From Hyphomicrobiaceae bacterium (GTDB lineage Bacteria > Pseudomonadota > Alphaproteobacteria > Rhizobiales > Hyphomicrobiaceae), in contig WBUN01000014.1 in NCBI GenBank assembly GCA_008933705.1, positions 1 through 64,000 on the forward strand: a stretch of DNA of 64,000 bases. The letters are read 5' to 3'. The stretch's first letter is position 1. Each line of letters begins with the position of its first letter. Positions 36,305 through 45,189 of this stretch are shown here, piece after piece. A program made the translations under genes and the position numbers. The notes under the pieces were generated by a model. The model saw only the letters and a list, made by a program, of their open reading frames with translations, did no database searches and was not told the origin of the DNA.

Positions 36305-37918
36305 CTATCCTGCCGGCGCCATCAGCCAGAGGGCCATCGCAACCAGCGCCAGGGCACCGGTCCATAGCGCCCGGCGTGTCCAGCGGCCATGGTGGGCCTG
36401 CGCCTCGGCGAGGCGCTCGATGGTGTCGTCGTCGAGGCGCAAGCCTCCGCGCGACATGTCGGCGAGAGCGAGCGCGGTGCGCTCGGCCTGCTCCAGCAGG
36501 CGCGGGACCTCGGCCAGCACCTTGCCGAGCACCTCTGCGCCTTCGCCCGCTTCCTTCAGCCGACCGGCCATGCCGTAGTTCGCCTCCACCCACGCCTTGG
36601 CGATCGGCTCGGCAGCGGTCCACATGTTGAGCTCGGGGTCGAGCCCCCGTGCCACGCCTTCCACGACCACCATTGTCTTCTGCAGCAGGATCAGCTCCGG
36701 CCGCGTGGCCATGTCGAAGACCTCGGTGTAGGCAAACAGCTGCCCCAGCAGATCGGCCATCGAGATCTCCGCTGCGGTTCGGCCGTGGATAGGCTCACCA
36801 ATGGCACGCATGGCCTGGGCGAACACATCGACCGAGTGATGCGGGGGCACGTAGCCGGCGTCGAAGTGCACCGCGGCCGCGAGGTGGTAGTCGCGGGTGA
36901 TGAGGCCGTGCAGGATCTCGGCGAGGAAACGCCGCTCCCGGGTGCCGAGGCGGCCCATGATGCCGAAGTCGACGGCGACGACCATGCCCTGCTTGTCGAC
37001 GAGCAGGTTGCCCTGGTGCATGTCCGCGTGGAAGAAGCCGTCGCGCATGGCGTGGCGCAGGAATGAGCGCAGGACGGTAAGGCCCAGCGCCTTGAGGTCG
37101 TGACCGGCAGCCTTGAGTGCAGCGTGGTCCGAGATCGGAATGCCGTCGATCCACTCCAGGGTCAGCACGCGCTTGGCCGTGCGGCGCCAATCAACCGTAG
37201 GCACGCGGAATCCGCCGTCGGGCAGATTGACATCGCCGGTGATGTTGTCGGCCATCTCCGAGATGGCGGCAGCTTCCAGCCTCAGATCCATCTCGATCTC
37301 GACGGAGTGGGCGAGCGTGTCGACCACCGCCACCGGGCGCAAGCGCCGCGACGGCGGATGGAAGCGCTCGATCTGCCGCGCGGCGAAGAAATAGCTGTCG
37401 AGGTCGCGTCGGAAGCGCCTCTCGACCCCGGGGCGCAGCACCTTCACGGCCACGTCGCGGCGTCCCCCGGTGTCGATCACCACGGCCTTGTGAACCTGGG
37501 CGATCGATGCCGCGGCGACGGGCGGGCCGAACTCCGCGAAGTGGTCCTCGAGCCTGCCGCCCAGCGCCTCCTCGACGGCCTGCCGTGCTTCCTTCATGGA
37601 GAAGGGGGGCAACTTGTCCTGCAGGTGGCGCAGATCTTCGGCGAGCTCAGGCCCTATGAGGTCGGCGCGCGTGCCGAGAAACTGCCCGAGCTTTATGTAG
37701 CTGGGGCCAAGGCTGGTGAGCGCGCTGGCAACGCGCCGGTTCTTCGGCGTCCCGAGACGGAACGGCCAGGTGAGGGCCTGAATCGGAAACGTTGCCGCGC
37801 GTGCCAGATGCAACACGAACGGTGCCTTCGTGCCGGCCGGCACAAAGCGCACACCGTGCTGGGCCAGAACGATGCCGGCACGCATCAGGCGCAGGACGTT
37901 GCCGAGCGTTGAAGCCAT
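36305..37918 (-). CDS. ubiB: UbiB-type atypical kinase (ABC1/ADCK), ubiquinone biosynthesis
   Basis: 537 residues. The ABC1 kinase-like domain has the KxGQ motif in LGPSYIKLGQFLGTRAD, an Ala-rich nucleotide loop VAAASIAQVHKAVV, an invariant Lys in VAVKVLRPG, Glu in EMDLRLEAAAISEM, ADMHQGNLLVDKQG as catalytic loop, and VDFGIMG as DFG motif. Two hydrophobic segments near the C terminus (ALWTGALALVAMALWLM) anchor it to the inner membrane. It assists the coenzyme Q biosynthetic complex. The start at 37918 (MASTLGNVLRLMRAG) is usual for the family. It follows ubiE and bioF on the same strand. Confidence 0.95.
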   Translation of the reverse strand: MASTLGNVLRLMRAGIVLAQHGVRFVPAGTKAPFVLHLARAATFPIQALTWPFRLGTPKNRRVASALTSLGPSYIKLGQFLGTRADLIGPELAEDLRHLQDKLPPFSMKEARQAVEEALGGRLEDHFAEFGPPVAAASIAQVHKAVVIDTGGRRDVAVKVLRPGVERRFRRDLDSYFFAARQIERFHPPSRRLRPVAVVDTLAHSVEIEMDLRLEAAAISEMADNITGDVNLPDGGFRVPTVDWRRTAKRVLTLEWIDGIPISDHAALKAAGHDLKALGLTVLRSFLRHAMRDGFFHADMHQGNLLVDKQGMVVAVDFGIMGRLGTRERRFLAEILHGLITRDYHLAAAVHFDAGYVPPHHSVDVFAQAMRAIGEPIHGRTAAEISMADLLGQLFAYTEVFDMATRPELILLQKTMVVVEGVARGLDPELNMWTAAEPIAKAWVEANYGMAGRLKEAGEGAEVLGKVLAEVPRLLEQAERTALALADMSRGGLRLDDDTIERLAEAQAHHGRWTRRALWTGALALVAMALWLMAPAG

Positions 37919-38074
37919 GAGCTGATGACGGTTCCAGGATGCAAATCGCACGCGGAGCGAGGGTGGCACATTGCCTGACCGCGCCGTGGGGTCAAGCGAC
38001 GTACGGGCTTATCGTTTGTGGACGATTGTCGCCCCCGGCGGCACAGGCCCAAGCCGAAGCCCCGTGGCTTACCG

Positions 38075-39226
38075 CTAGGCGCCGAGCCTGCTCAGCTCGA
38101 CCGCAAGCCTGTCCAGCATGGTGCTGACGGCCTGTGCATCCGTGTTGAGCGTCAGCGCGATCCTCAGTCGCGCGGTTCCTTCGGGAACCGTGGGCGGACG
38201 AATGGCACGGATGTCGTAGCCGCAGGCCTGCATCGCCGAGGCAAGCGTCGTGGCGCGCGTGTCCTCACCCACAATGACAGGAAGGATTTGCGATCCGCTG
38301 GGGTCGAGGCCGCAGCGCTTCTTGAGCTCGCACCCGGTGTGTGCGATCAGGCGTTGAAGCTGGTCGCGGCGTTCGGGCTGCGTCCGGCACAGATCGAGTG
38401 AGGCGCGCACCGTTGCCGCGATCAGAGGTGAAGGTGCCGTAGCGAATATGAAGGGGCGGCAGCGGTTGACGAGGAAGTCGCGCAGCGAGCGCGGCGCACA
38501 GATGAGTGCGCCGACGGAGCCCAGCGCCTTGCCGCAGGTGTGCAGGGAGACAACGTTGGGGCGCCCCTCGAGCCCGGCGCCCAACCCGCGTCCGTCCGGC
38601 CCGAATACGCCGGTGGCGTGCGCCTCGTCGATGACCAGCATGGCATCGTGGCGGTCGGCAATGGCCGCCAGGTCGTCGAGCGGCGCGCGATCGCCGTCCA
38701 TGCTGTAGAGGGTTTCCACCGTAATCCACGGTCGGCCGACCCCGCCGGCCGACCGCCAGCGGCGGATGGCGTCCTCGAAGGCGTCGGCATCATTGTGGGC
38801 GGCTGCGACGGCGTCGGCGCGTCCACTGCGCAAGCCGTGGTGGGCGCTGGCATGGATCAGAGCATCGTAGACCACGAGATCTCCGCGCTGGGGCAGCGTC
38901 GAGAAGATGGCGCTGTTGGCCGCAAACCCGCCGACGAAGAAGAGCGCTGCCTCGGCACCGAAGAAGGCGGCCGCTTCGCTCTCGAGCGCCTCATGCTCGG
39001 GATGGTTGCCGCGCAGCAGACGCGATCCACCGGCTCCGATCGGCACGCCGCGCGCCAGTGCAGCCAGCGCGGCTTTGCGCAGCTCGCGAGACTCGGCGAG
39101 TGCGAGGTAGTCGTTGGAGGAGAAGTCGAGGCCCGCGCGAGGTGCCAGCCGGCGCAACCTCCCGCGCCTGGCCAGGTCGTCGAGGTCGCGAACGTAAACG
39201 GACTCGGCGGATGCGTCGAAGGGCAT
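38075..39226 (-). CDS. bioF: 8-amino-7-oxononanoate synthase (biotin synthesis)
   Basis: 383 residues. PLP alpha-oxoamine synthase that joins pimeloyl-ACP/CoA and L-alanine. Motifs: LDFSSNDYLALAES, GAGGSRLLRGNHPEH, VYDALIHASAHHGLR, DEAHATGVFGPDGRG, and the PLP Lys in HTCGKALGSVGALIC. The start at 39226 removes 14 codons of unsupported extension. It lies between ubiE (53 bases upstream) and ubiB, with no other bio genes in the window. A close alpha-oxoamine synthase with another acyl donor cannot be ruled out, but the motifs fit BioF best. Confidence 0.88.
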   Translation of the reverse strand: MPFDASAESVYVRDLDDLARRGRLRRLAPRAGLDFSSNDYLALAESRELRKAALAALARGVPIGAGGSRLLRGNHPEHEALESEAAAFFGAEAALFFVGGFAANSAIFSTLPQRGDLVVYDALIHASAHHGLRSGRADAVAAAHNDADAFEDAIRRWRSAGGVGRPWITVETLYSMDGDRAPLDDLAAIADRHDAMLVIDEAHATGVFGPDGRGLGAGLEGRPNVVSLHTCGKALGSVGALICAPRSLRDFLVNRCRPFIFATAPSPLIAATVRASLDLCRTQPERRDQLQRLIAHTGCELKKRCGLDPSGSQILPVIVGEDTRATTLASAMQACGYDIRAIRPPTVPEGTARLRIALTLNTDAQAVSTMLDRLAVELSRLGA

Positions 39227-39278
39227 GTCTGAAGGTCCTGGAGTTCTGATTGAGCAGGCCGCCTGCACAACGAGGCGT

Positions 39279-40073
39279 TCAGATGCGCCAGCCGGAGTGG
39301 ATGGCAGCTATGCCACCGGTGAGGTTGCGATAGGTGACCCGGCCGAAGCCCGCGGCGCGGACCATGCTCGCGAATGCCTCCTGCTTGGGGAACTTGCGGA
39401 TGCTCTCGACCAGGTAGCGGTAGGGGTCTGCCGCACCGGCGGTCAACTGACCCAGGCGCGGGATGATCTCGAAGGAATGGAAGTCGTAGATGCGGTCGAG
39501 CAGAGGCACCTCGCAGGCGGAGAACTCGAGACAGAGAAAGCGGCCGCCCGTTTTGAGCACGCGATAGGCTTCGCTCAGCGCCCTGTCGATGTGCGTGACG
39601 TTGCGGATGCCGAAGGCGATGGTGTAGGCGTCGAACGATTTGTCGGGGAAGGGCAGGGCCTCGGCATTTCCGATCGACAGCGCCGCACGATGCGAAAGTC
39701 CGGCTTCGGCTATGCGTTTCCTGCCGACTGCCACCATCTCGGGGCTGATGTCGCAAAGCACTGCCGAGCACCCGGGACCACCGGCACGCAGGAAGCGAAG
39801 CGTCACGTCGCCGGTACCGCCGGCAACGTCGATGAGGTCGAAGCGGCGCGCGGAGAGGGGCGGGTTGAGACAGGCGACCAGGTCTTCCTTCCAGAGGCGG
39901 TGCAGGCCGCCCGACATCAGGTCGTTCATCAGGTCGTAGCGGCCGGCGACGGTGGAGAACACGTCGTTGACGAGCCCTTGTCGCGCTTCTGGCGCAACCT
40001 CCCTGAAGCCGAAGGAGGTGCTGGCATCTGTCGGGTTTGATCCGGAGGGGGTGCTGGTCATCACATTGAACAT
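39279..40073 (-). CDS. ubiE: demethylmenaquinone/2-methoxy-6-polyprenylbenzoquinol methyltransferase UbiE
   Basis: 264 residues. SAM-dependent C-methyltransferase of ubiquinone synthesis. [43 protein letters not shown] is the family N terminus; SAM motif I is [14 protein letters not shown], with the post-motif [31 protein letters not shown], and the final AIHSGWRI. The ATG could be 40073 or 40061; neither has a strong ribosome-binding site. It leads the ubiE-bioF-ubiB run. Confidence 0.95.
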   Translation of the reverse strand: MFNVMTSTPSGSNPTDASTSFGFREVAPEARQGLVNDVFSTVAGRYDLMNDLMSGGLHRLWKEDLVACLNPPLSARRFDLIDVAGGTGDVTLRFLRAGGPGCSAVLCDISPEMVAVGRKRIAEAGLSHRAALSIGNAEALPFPDKSFDAYTIAFGIRNVTHIDRALSEAYRVLKTGGRFLCLEFSACEVPLLDRIYDFHSFEIIPRLGQLTAGAADPYRYLVESIRKFPKQEAFASMVRAAGFGRVTYRNLTGGIAAIHSGWRI

Positions 40074-40221
40074 TCTATCGGAGAGATGCGGCAATCGCCA
40101 GCGGTGGGCAGTGTCACGGTCCCGTTTGCGGAGCTAGGCGACAAGGCCGGCTGCGGACGGCGCGGCACACCATGGCCTCGGGCAGGCGGCATTCCCATGT
40201 TGATCGGGCGAGGCGGGCACG

Positions 40222-40536
40222 TCAGCCGTAGCTCTCGCCCCAACTGCGCAATGCCTTGAGCACTGGGCCGAGCGCCTTGCCCTTCTCGGTAAGGAAGTAT
40301 TCGTAGCGCGGCGGATGGCTCTCATAGAGCCGGGTGGCAACGACCCCCTGGCTCTCGAGCGCCTTCAGCCGCGCCGACAGCGTATTGGGCGCGATGCCGG
40401 CCAGCCCCTGCTCCAGATCCTGAAAGCGCAAGGGACCTTTGCGGAACAGGTCGCGCAGGATGAGCAGCGACCACTTCTCGCCGATCACGTCGAGCGCGCG
40501 CGCTACCGGGCATTTCTGGCCATATCCGGTTGCCAT
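40222..40536 (-). CDS. HxlR-family transcriptional regulator
   Basis: 104 residues, the normal length. CPVARALDVIGEKWSLLILRDLF with the conserved N-terminal Cys, followed by the winged helix RFQDLEQGLAGIAPNTLSARLKALESQGVV and RYEYFLTEKGKALGPVL, is a full HxlR domain. Family members often sense reactive electrophiles through that Cys. The gene is divergent from the MATE transporter gene, with an AT-rich dyad at 40593-40609 between them, so it probably controls the pump. Confidence 0.92.
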   Translation of the reverse strand: MATGYGQKCPVARALDVIGEKWSLLILRDLFRKGPLRFQDLEQGLAGIAPNTLSARLKALESQGVVATRLYESHPPRYEYFLTEKGKALGPVLKALRSWGESYG

Positions 40537-40592
40537 GGGCTGAATCTAGGTCACGACCTCGCGATCATCAAGTCGCTTCATATAGACAAGTT

Positions 40593-40609
40593 ACTATCTA
40601 GAATATAGT
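40593..40609. promoter_or_regulatory. dyad between hxlR and MATE genes, operator candidate
   Basis: ACTAT (40593-40597) and ATAGT (40605-40609) flank a CTAGAAT centre; the symmetry extends imperfectly outward (GTTACTAT / ATAGTTAT). The stretch is markedly AT-rich compared with its surroundings and overlaps likely promoter sequence for the divergent genes. Confidence 0.4.
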
Positions 40610-40781
40610 TATGGGTTGCAGCAGCCCAGCATTGGAGGTGTGTGGTGATCGCTCCCAACTCCTGTCTATCTCGTGCCGTTGTGGATCGTGCTGCACATGG
40701 CCTCGTCCGCCAAGCTGTGGTGCGAGGCTGCGCACGCCGCCGCACCGTCGGCTTGAACACATCAGGCTGGAAACGCGGTTC

Positions 40782-42218
40782 ATGACCAACGCAGTGTCAG
40801 CGGCAGGGCCGGTGGCCAAGTCGAAACCGGACCTGTTGACGGCGCCGATCTTGCCGATGCTGCTGCGGCTGGCGTTGCCCAACGTGGCCGCCATGCTGGT
40901 CACGGCGCTCGTCGCCATTGCCGAGACGGTCTACATGGGCCTGCTCGGCACCACGCCGCTGGCTGCTATGGCGCTGGTGTTCCCGATGGCAATGCTGACA
41001 CAGATGATGTCCGCGGGTGCGATGGGCGGCGGTGTGTCGTCGGCGATCAGCCGGGCGCTCGGGGCCGGCGATGCGACGCGCGCGCAAATGCTGGCCCTGC
41101 ACGCGGTGGTCATAGGGGCATGCGCCGGGTTGGCCTTCACCGCGTTCTTTCTGATGCTCGGCCCGGCGATCTTCGGTCTTCTGGGTGGATCGGGCCGTGT
41201 GCTCGACCAGGCACTGATCTATTCCAACATGCTGTTTGCCGGCGCCATCGCCATATGGCTGTGCAACACGCTGGCTTCGATCGTGCGCGGCACGGGCAAT
41301 ATGCAGGTGCCGTCGCTGACGCTTCTGCTTGTGGCCGCCATCCAGATCGCGCTCGGCGGCGGCTTGTCGCTCGGTCTCGGACCGTTCCCGCGCACCGGAA
41401 TCATCGGCGTCGCCGCGGGCCAGATCATCGCCTACGTTGCGGGGGCGCTGTTTCTGCTCTGGTTCCTGCTCAGCGGCCGTGCCCGCATCACGCTGGCGCC
41501 CGAGCGCGGCAGCCTGCGCCGCGAGATGTTCCTGGACATCCTGAAGGTCGGAGCCGTTGCCGCGTTCTCACCCCTTCAGGCGGTTCTGACGGTGCTGATT
41601 CTCACTGGGCTGGTGGCCGGCTTCGGCACTGAGGCGCTGGCCGGCTACGGCATCGGCGCGCGGCTGGAATTCCTGTTGGTTCCGATCGTGTTCGCCCTGG
41701 GCGTCGCCTGCGTGCCCATGGTCGGGATGGCGATCGGCGCCGGCGATGTGGCGCGTGCCCGCAGTGTGGCCTGGATGGGTGGGCTCGTGTCGGTCGCGAC
41801 GGCGGGCGCGATCGGCCTCGTCGTGGCGGTGGTGCCGGATCTGTGGTCAGGCCTGTTCACCACGGATGCCGGCGTGCGGGCGTCGGCCAATCTCTATCTT
41901 CGCTGGGCTGGCCCCTGCTTCGGCTTCTTCGGGCTGGGGCTGTGCCTTTACTTCGCCTCGCAGGGTGCGGGCAGGGTGGTGGGGCCCGTGCTGGCATCGA
42001 CGCTCCGGCTCATGGTCATCGCGGCCGGCGGCTTGCTGCTGAGCGTGACCGGCGCGCCGGCCTGGGGCTTGTTTGCACTCGTCGGGCTTTCCATGCTCGC
42101 CTACGGGCTCGGCACCGCAGGGGCCGTCTATGTGACGGCATGGGGCGCGACGGGAAGGCAGAAACCGCGACAGCGCGGCACGTCACGGCGTGCTGCACGC
42201 ACGAGAGCTGCGCGTTGA
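40782..42218 (+). CDS. MATE-family multidrug efflux transporter
   Basis: 478 residues, 12 membrane helices in two halves. The start of each half shows the MATE pattern: LTAPILPMLLRLALPNVAAML with AIAETVYMGLLGTTPLAAMAL, and FLDILKVGAVAAFSPLQAVL. It exports drugs or metabolites in exchange for Na+ or H+. The C-terminal ~20 residues are basic. I chose the ATG at 40782; an upstream in-frame stretch from 40611 does not look like protein. It is divergent from the HxlR regulator gene. Confidence 0.92.
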   Translation: MTNAVSAAGPVAKSKPDLLTAPILPMLLRLALPNVAAMLVTALVAIAETVYMGLLGTTPLAAMALVFPMAMLTQMMSAGAMGGGVSSAISRALGAGDATRAQMLALHAVVIGACAGLAFTAFFLMLGPAIFGLLGGSGRVLDQALIYSNMLFAGAIAIWLCNTLASIVRGTGNMQVPSLTLLLVAAIQIALGGGLSLGLGPFPRTGIIGVAAGQIIAYVAGALFLLWFLLSGRARITLAPERGSLRREMFLDILKVGAVAAFSPLQAVLTVLILTGLVAGFGTEALAGYGIGARLEFLLVPIVFALGVACVPMVGMAIGAGDVARARSVAWMGGLVSVATAGAIGLVVAVVPDLWSGLFTTDAGVRASANLYLRWAGPCFGFFGLGLCLYFASQGAGRVVGPVLASTLRLMVIAAGGLLLSVTGAPAWGLFALVGLSMLAYGLGTAGAVYVTAWGATGRQKPRQRGTSRRAARTRAAR

Positions 42219-42262
42219 CGCCCCGAATACCATCACTATGATGCCGCCCTTCACCAGTGCAG

Positions 42263-42349
42263 GCCCCAGTGGCGGAACCGGTAGACGCGCCAGACTCAAA
42301 ATCTGGTGTCGGCAACGACGTGTCCGTTCGAGTCGGACCTGGGGCACCA
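42263..42349 (+). tRNA. tRNA-Leu (anticodon CAA)
   Basis: 87 bases including encoded CCA. The acceptor stem GCCCCAG (42263-42269) pairs with CTGGGGC (42339-42345); discriminator A and CCA follow at 42346-42349. The anticodon stem CCAGA/TCTGG holds loop CTCAAAA with CAA at 42297-42299, decoding UUG. A long variable arm (GTCGGCAACGAC) marks a class II leucine tRNA, and the T arm is GTCCG TTCGAGT CGGAC. Confidence 0.96.
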
Positions 42350-42493
42350 CTTTTTCGCAAGCGCTGGCCGAGCTTTTTGTGCCACGTCGCCGCCGAAAAA
42401 GCGGATAACGCTGGATGCGCGACGCGCAGCACCGCAAAAGTGCCTTATAGGCGGATGAATTGAGTGCGTCCGCCGGGACCTCGAGGGGGATGC

Positions 42494-43543
42494 ATGCTGG
42501 TGAAGATCGCACGGGCCGTCACGGGGGCACTCGCAGTCGCGCTCGCCTCGCCGGCCTCGGCCGGGCCGACGCTGCTGTTCGATGCGGCCGACGGCCGGGT
42601 GCTCTATGCCGAGGATCCGGACAATCTCTGGCACCCGGCGTCGCTCACCAAGATCATGACGGCCTATGTTGTTTTTGACGCCGTTAAGGAAGGCAAGCTT
42701 ACGCTTGAAAGCAAGATCGGCTGCTCGGAGCTCGCCAACAGCCAGCCGCCGAGCAAGGTCGGGCTGCCGGTCGGCGCCGAGATGACGGTCGAGACGGCCC
42801 TGCAGGCCCTGATCGTCAAGTCAGCCAACGACGTGGCGGTGATGCTGGCGGAGGCGGTTGCCGGCTCGCAGGAGGCGTTCGTTGCGCGCATGAACGCGAC
42901 AGCCGCGCGGCTCGGCATGACGCGCACGAAGTTCGTCAACGCCAACGGGCTGCCGGCGGCCGAGCAGGTGACGACGGCGCGCGACCTCGGCAAGCTCGCC
43001 ACCGCTGTCGTGCGCGATCATCCCGCATACGCCGGGCTGTGGTCGATGGTCGACATGCGGATTGGAAAGCGCAAGCTGCGCACGCACAACGGCCTGCTCA
43101 CGAACTACGAGGGGGCGGATGGACTCAAGACCGGCTTCACGTGCGACAGCGGCTTCAACGTGGTGGCCAGCGCCACCCGCGACGGCCGCCGCCTGATCGC
43201 GGTCGTGCTGGGCGAAGCCACAGGTCGCGAGCGCACCGTGCGAGCCGCGAGCCTGCTCGAGCATGGCTTCCAGACGCACGGCTGGAAGTCGCTGTTCGAC
43301 GCCAAGAGCATAGATACCCTGCCGATGGCGGAAGACGCCAAAGGACCGATGACCATGCGGCAGGCCGTCATCTCGTTCGAATGCGGAACCGGCCGGCGCC
43401 GCGCGGTGGCCAAGAAGAAGACCAAGGGCAAGGCCGTCGCCACGCAGAATGCCGACAAGGCGAAGAAGGCGGCGGCTGCAGCCAAGAAATCGCCGCCAAA
43501 GGCCGCGCAGAAGGCGGCGGCCACCAGCACGAAAGCTCAGTAG
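42494..43543 (+). CDS. dac: D-alanyl-D-alanine carboxypeptidase (S11 family) with Lys/Ala-rich tail
   Basis: 349 residues. The signal peptide VKIARAVTGALAVALASPAS ends near ASAG. The three penicilloyl-serine motifs are present: SLTK in HPASLTKIMTAYVVFD, SAN in IVKSANDVAVMLAE, and KTG in ADGLKTGFTCDSGFN. It trims the terminal D-Ala of peptidoglycan stems in the periplasm. The usual PBP5 C-terminal beta domain and membrane anchor are replaced by about 60 residues dominated by Lys and Ala (KKKTKGKAV, AKKSPPKAAQKAAA), like a histone H1 tail. GAGGGGG ahead of 42494 fixes the start. Confidence 0.93.
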   Translation: MLVKIARAVTGALAVALASPASAGPTLLFDAADGRVLYAEDPDNLWHPASLTKIMTAYVVFDAVKEGKLTLESKIGCSELANSQPPSKVGLPVGAEMTVETALQALIVKSANDVAVMLAEAVAGSQEAFVARMNATAARLGMTRTKFVNANGLPAAEQVTTARDLGKLATAVVRDHPAYAGLWSMVDMRIGKRKLRTHNGLLTNYEGADGLKTGFTCDSGFNVVASATRDGRRLIAVVLGEATGRERTVRAASLLEHGFQTHGWKSLFDAKSIDTLPMAEDAKGPMTMRQAVISFECGTGRRRAVAKKKTKGKAVATQNADKAKKAAAAAKKSPPKAAQKAAATSTKAQ

Positions 43544-43590
43544 CCGGCGGCTCCGATCCAGGTTGAACCGGAAATCCACGCGCCACGCTT

Positions 43591-43719
43591 GTCATATCAT
43601 CCCCGGCCGGAGCGCGTGAGCGCGCAGAGCAGGGGCCTTGCCGGATGGCTTTGCGGTCGCCCGGTTAGCCACGCTTCAAGATGCCTGATATTTCGCTGGC
43701 GCGAAGTTGCGGGATGACA
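43591..43719. repeat. composite REP-like element
   Basis: It begins with GTCATATCATCCCCGGCCGG and ends with GCGGGATGACAAC, outer ends that are inverted copies of the GTCATCCCGG repeat seen at 1724-1814, with an inner GC-rich segment. It lies between two convergent genes (dac and the small secreted protein). Confidence 0.5.
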
Positions 43720-43772
43720 ACGGAAGGATCGGCGATTCCATCTCGATCGGATGGTCTCTAGCCTCCTCCCTT

Positions 43773-44048
43773 TCAGACGATCAGCTCCAGCTTGCGACCC
43801 CGGTCCGGGCATGCGCCCTGCGCGCCCGGCAGCTCTTCGCTCTCGGATTGGGCCTCGTCTTCCGTGGGGGGCTGCTGCGGTGACGGCGCCGTCGTGCCGC
43901 GTCCTTCGGCCCCGGATGGGCCGCTTCTCGATGGCGCGGCAGGGCGGTTCTCCCCCTTGCCCTGGGCCATGGCTTCACTGCTCGCAGACAGCGACGCGTA
44001 CAGGGCGAAGACGCCAGCGAGCAGGGCCATGACAGGCTTGTTCACCAT
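43773..44048 (-). CDS. small secreted or periplasmic protein, unknown
   Basis: 91 residues from the ATG at 44048, with GGAG eight bases upstream. N-terminal signal (VMALLAGVFALYASLSASSE, cleavage near AMA-QGKG), then a low-complexity Pro/Ser/Glu-rich region and a Cys near the end (GACPDRGRKLELIV). The hydrophobic signal and the ordered C terminus support a real gene, but no family is recognised. Confidence 0.6.
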   Translation of the reverse strand: MVNKPVMALLAGVFALYASLSASSEAMAQGKGENRPAAPSRSGPSGAEGRGTTAPSPQQPPTEDEAQSESEELPGAQGACPDRGRKLELIV

Positions 44049-44235
44049 CGCAGCGTCTCCGAGCCTGCTGCTCCGTAACGGCACACTCTGCGCCAGCTTG
44101 GGCTGCTGGGCCAAACGACCGGGCAAGACCTAGTCCCTCTACCACTTTCCGGGGGCCAGAACGAGGCGACTATGCGCAATTGCGGTTGGCGCCGATCTTG
44201 CTTTGACGCGCACGTAACATGATCGCAAGGACACA

Positions 44236-44469
44236 ATGATGGCATCCGGCTGGCATTTCCAGGAAGAGGCGACCCCGACACCCGCCGAGGTGGAAGCCAT
44301 GGTGGCGGTATTGGAGAGCAGGCATGGCGTCCTTGCCGCCGATGTCGCCGACTTCTTTTCCACGTTCCACAGCCTCAAGGGCGACGCGGGACGCAGCTGG
44401 GCTTGGGCGGGAGTGGCCGAAATGGCGCGGCGCAAGGCCGAAGCACGCCAGATGGAGCAGCCTTACTAG
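44236..44469 (+). CDS. small protein of unknown function
   Basis: 77 residues, soluble. AAGGACAC lies just upstream of the ATG. The sequence looks like a folded helical protein (TPAEVEAMVAVLESRHGVLA, DFFSTFHSLKGDAGRSWAWA) rather than a chance frame, with balanced acidic and basic residues. No homologous family comes to mind. Confidence 0.55.
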   Translation: MMASGWHFQEEATPTPAEVEAMVAVLESRHGVLAADVADFFSTFHSLKGDAGRSWAWAGVAEMARRKAEARQMEQPY

Positions 44470-44517
44470 ATGTAGGGGCGTGGTGCCGAGTCGGCTCGGG
44501 GCAGCCCGCGAGAGCCC

Positions 44518-45189
44518 TTACAGCGAAGAGCCGATCACCAGTGTCCAGAATGTCTTGAATTCGGTCTTGGGGTCCTGCACGAGGGCAATCCCCATGTGCT
44601 CGGCATCGGCAAGCAGCAGGTTCTTGTTGTGCCCCGGGCTCGCCTTCCAGCCTCGCATGACCTCGTCGATCGAGGCCTGGCCGGTGCCGACGTTCTCGGC
44701 GGCGAGCTTGGCGTTGTAGCCGACGCGCTTCACCCGGTCCCAGGGATTGGATCCGTCCGAACCGTAGTGCGAGATGCGATCCCATTTGGCCAGATCGCGC
44801 GAGTGGTTCTTGGCTGCCTCGGTGAGGGCCGTATTGAGCTTCAGCGGCTTGAGCCCCTTCTCCTTGCGATAGGCATTGACCAGGTCGCGTGCCTTGTCCG
44901 GGTCGAGCCGCGTGCCGCTGTAGTCGCGGTCGGACAAAGCGCCGGACGGTGCGCGCTCGAATGTGCCCTTGGGGATGCGATCAGTGGCGCTGGTGGTGCT
45001 GGCGACTTTGCGCTGGCTCTCGGTCGTCCTCGGCGTATCGGATGTGTCGCGCAAGGTGCGGCTGGTGGGAAGCGCGCTCGACGGCTGGCCTGAATCGGCG
45101 AACCCCGCCGTGAACGTGGAGCTGGCCATGCCGCAGCCGGCGAGCAGCACGGAAAGGATTGCGGGTACCAGTACGCGATACATCTTCAC
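44518..45189 (-). CDS. CAP/SCP-domain lipoprotein
   Basis: 223 residues. Lipobox LLAGC at residues 15-19 after a short signal. Residues ~35-90 are a Ser/Thr/Arg-rich spacer; the CAP domain follows: ARDLVNAYRKEKGLKPLKLN, TEAAKNHSRDLAKWDRISHYG, AAENVGTGQASIDEVMRGWKASPGHNKNLL with the conserved His and Glu, and an ending FWTLVIGSSL. Bacterial members are secreted or anchored proteins of mostly unknown role. The start may be ATG 45189 or 45183. Confidence 0.9.
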   Translation of the reverse strand: MKMYRVLVPAILSVLLAGCGMASSTFTAGFADSGQPSSALPTSRTLRDTSDTPRTTESQRKVASTTSATDRIPKGTFERAPSGALSDRDYSGTRLDPDKARDLVNAYRKEKGLKPLKLNTALTEAAKNHSRDLAKWDRISHYGSDGSNPWDRVKRVGYNAKLAAENVGTGQASIDEVMRGWKASPGHNKNLLLADAEHMGIALVQDPKTEFKTFWTLVIGSSL

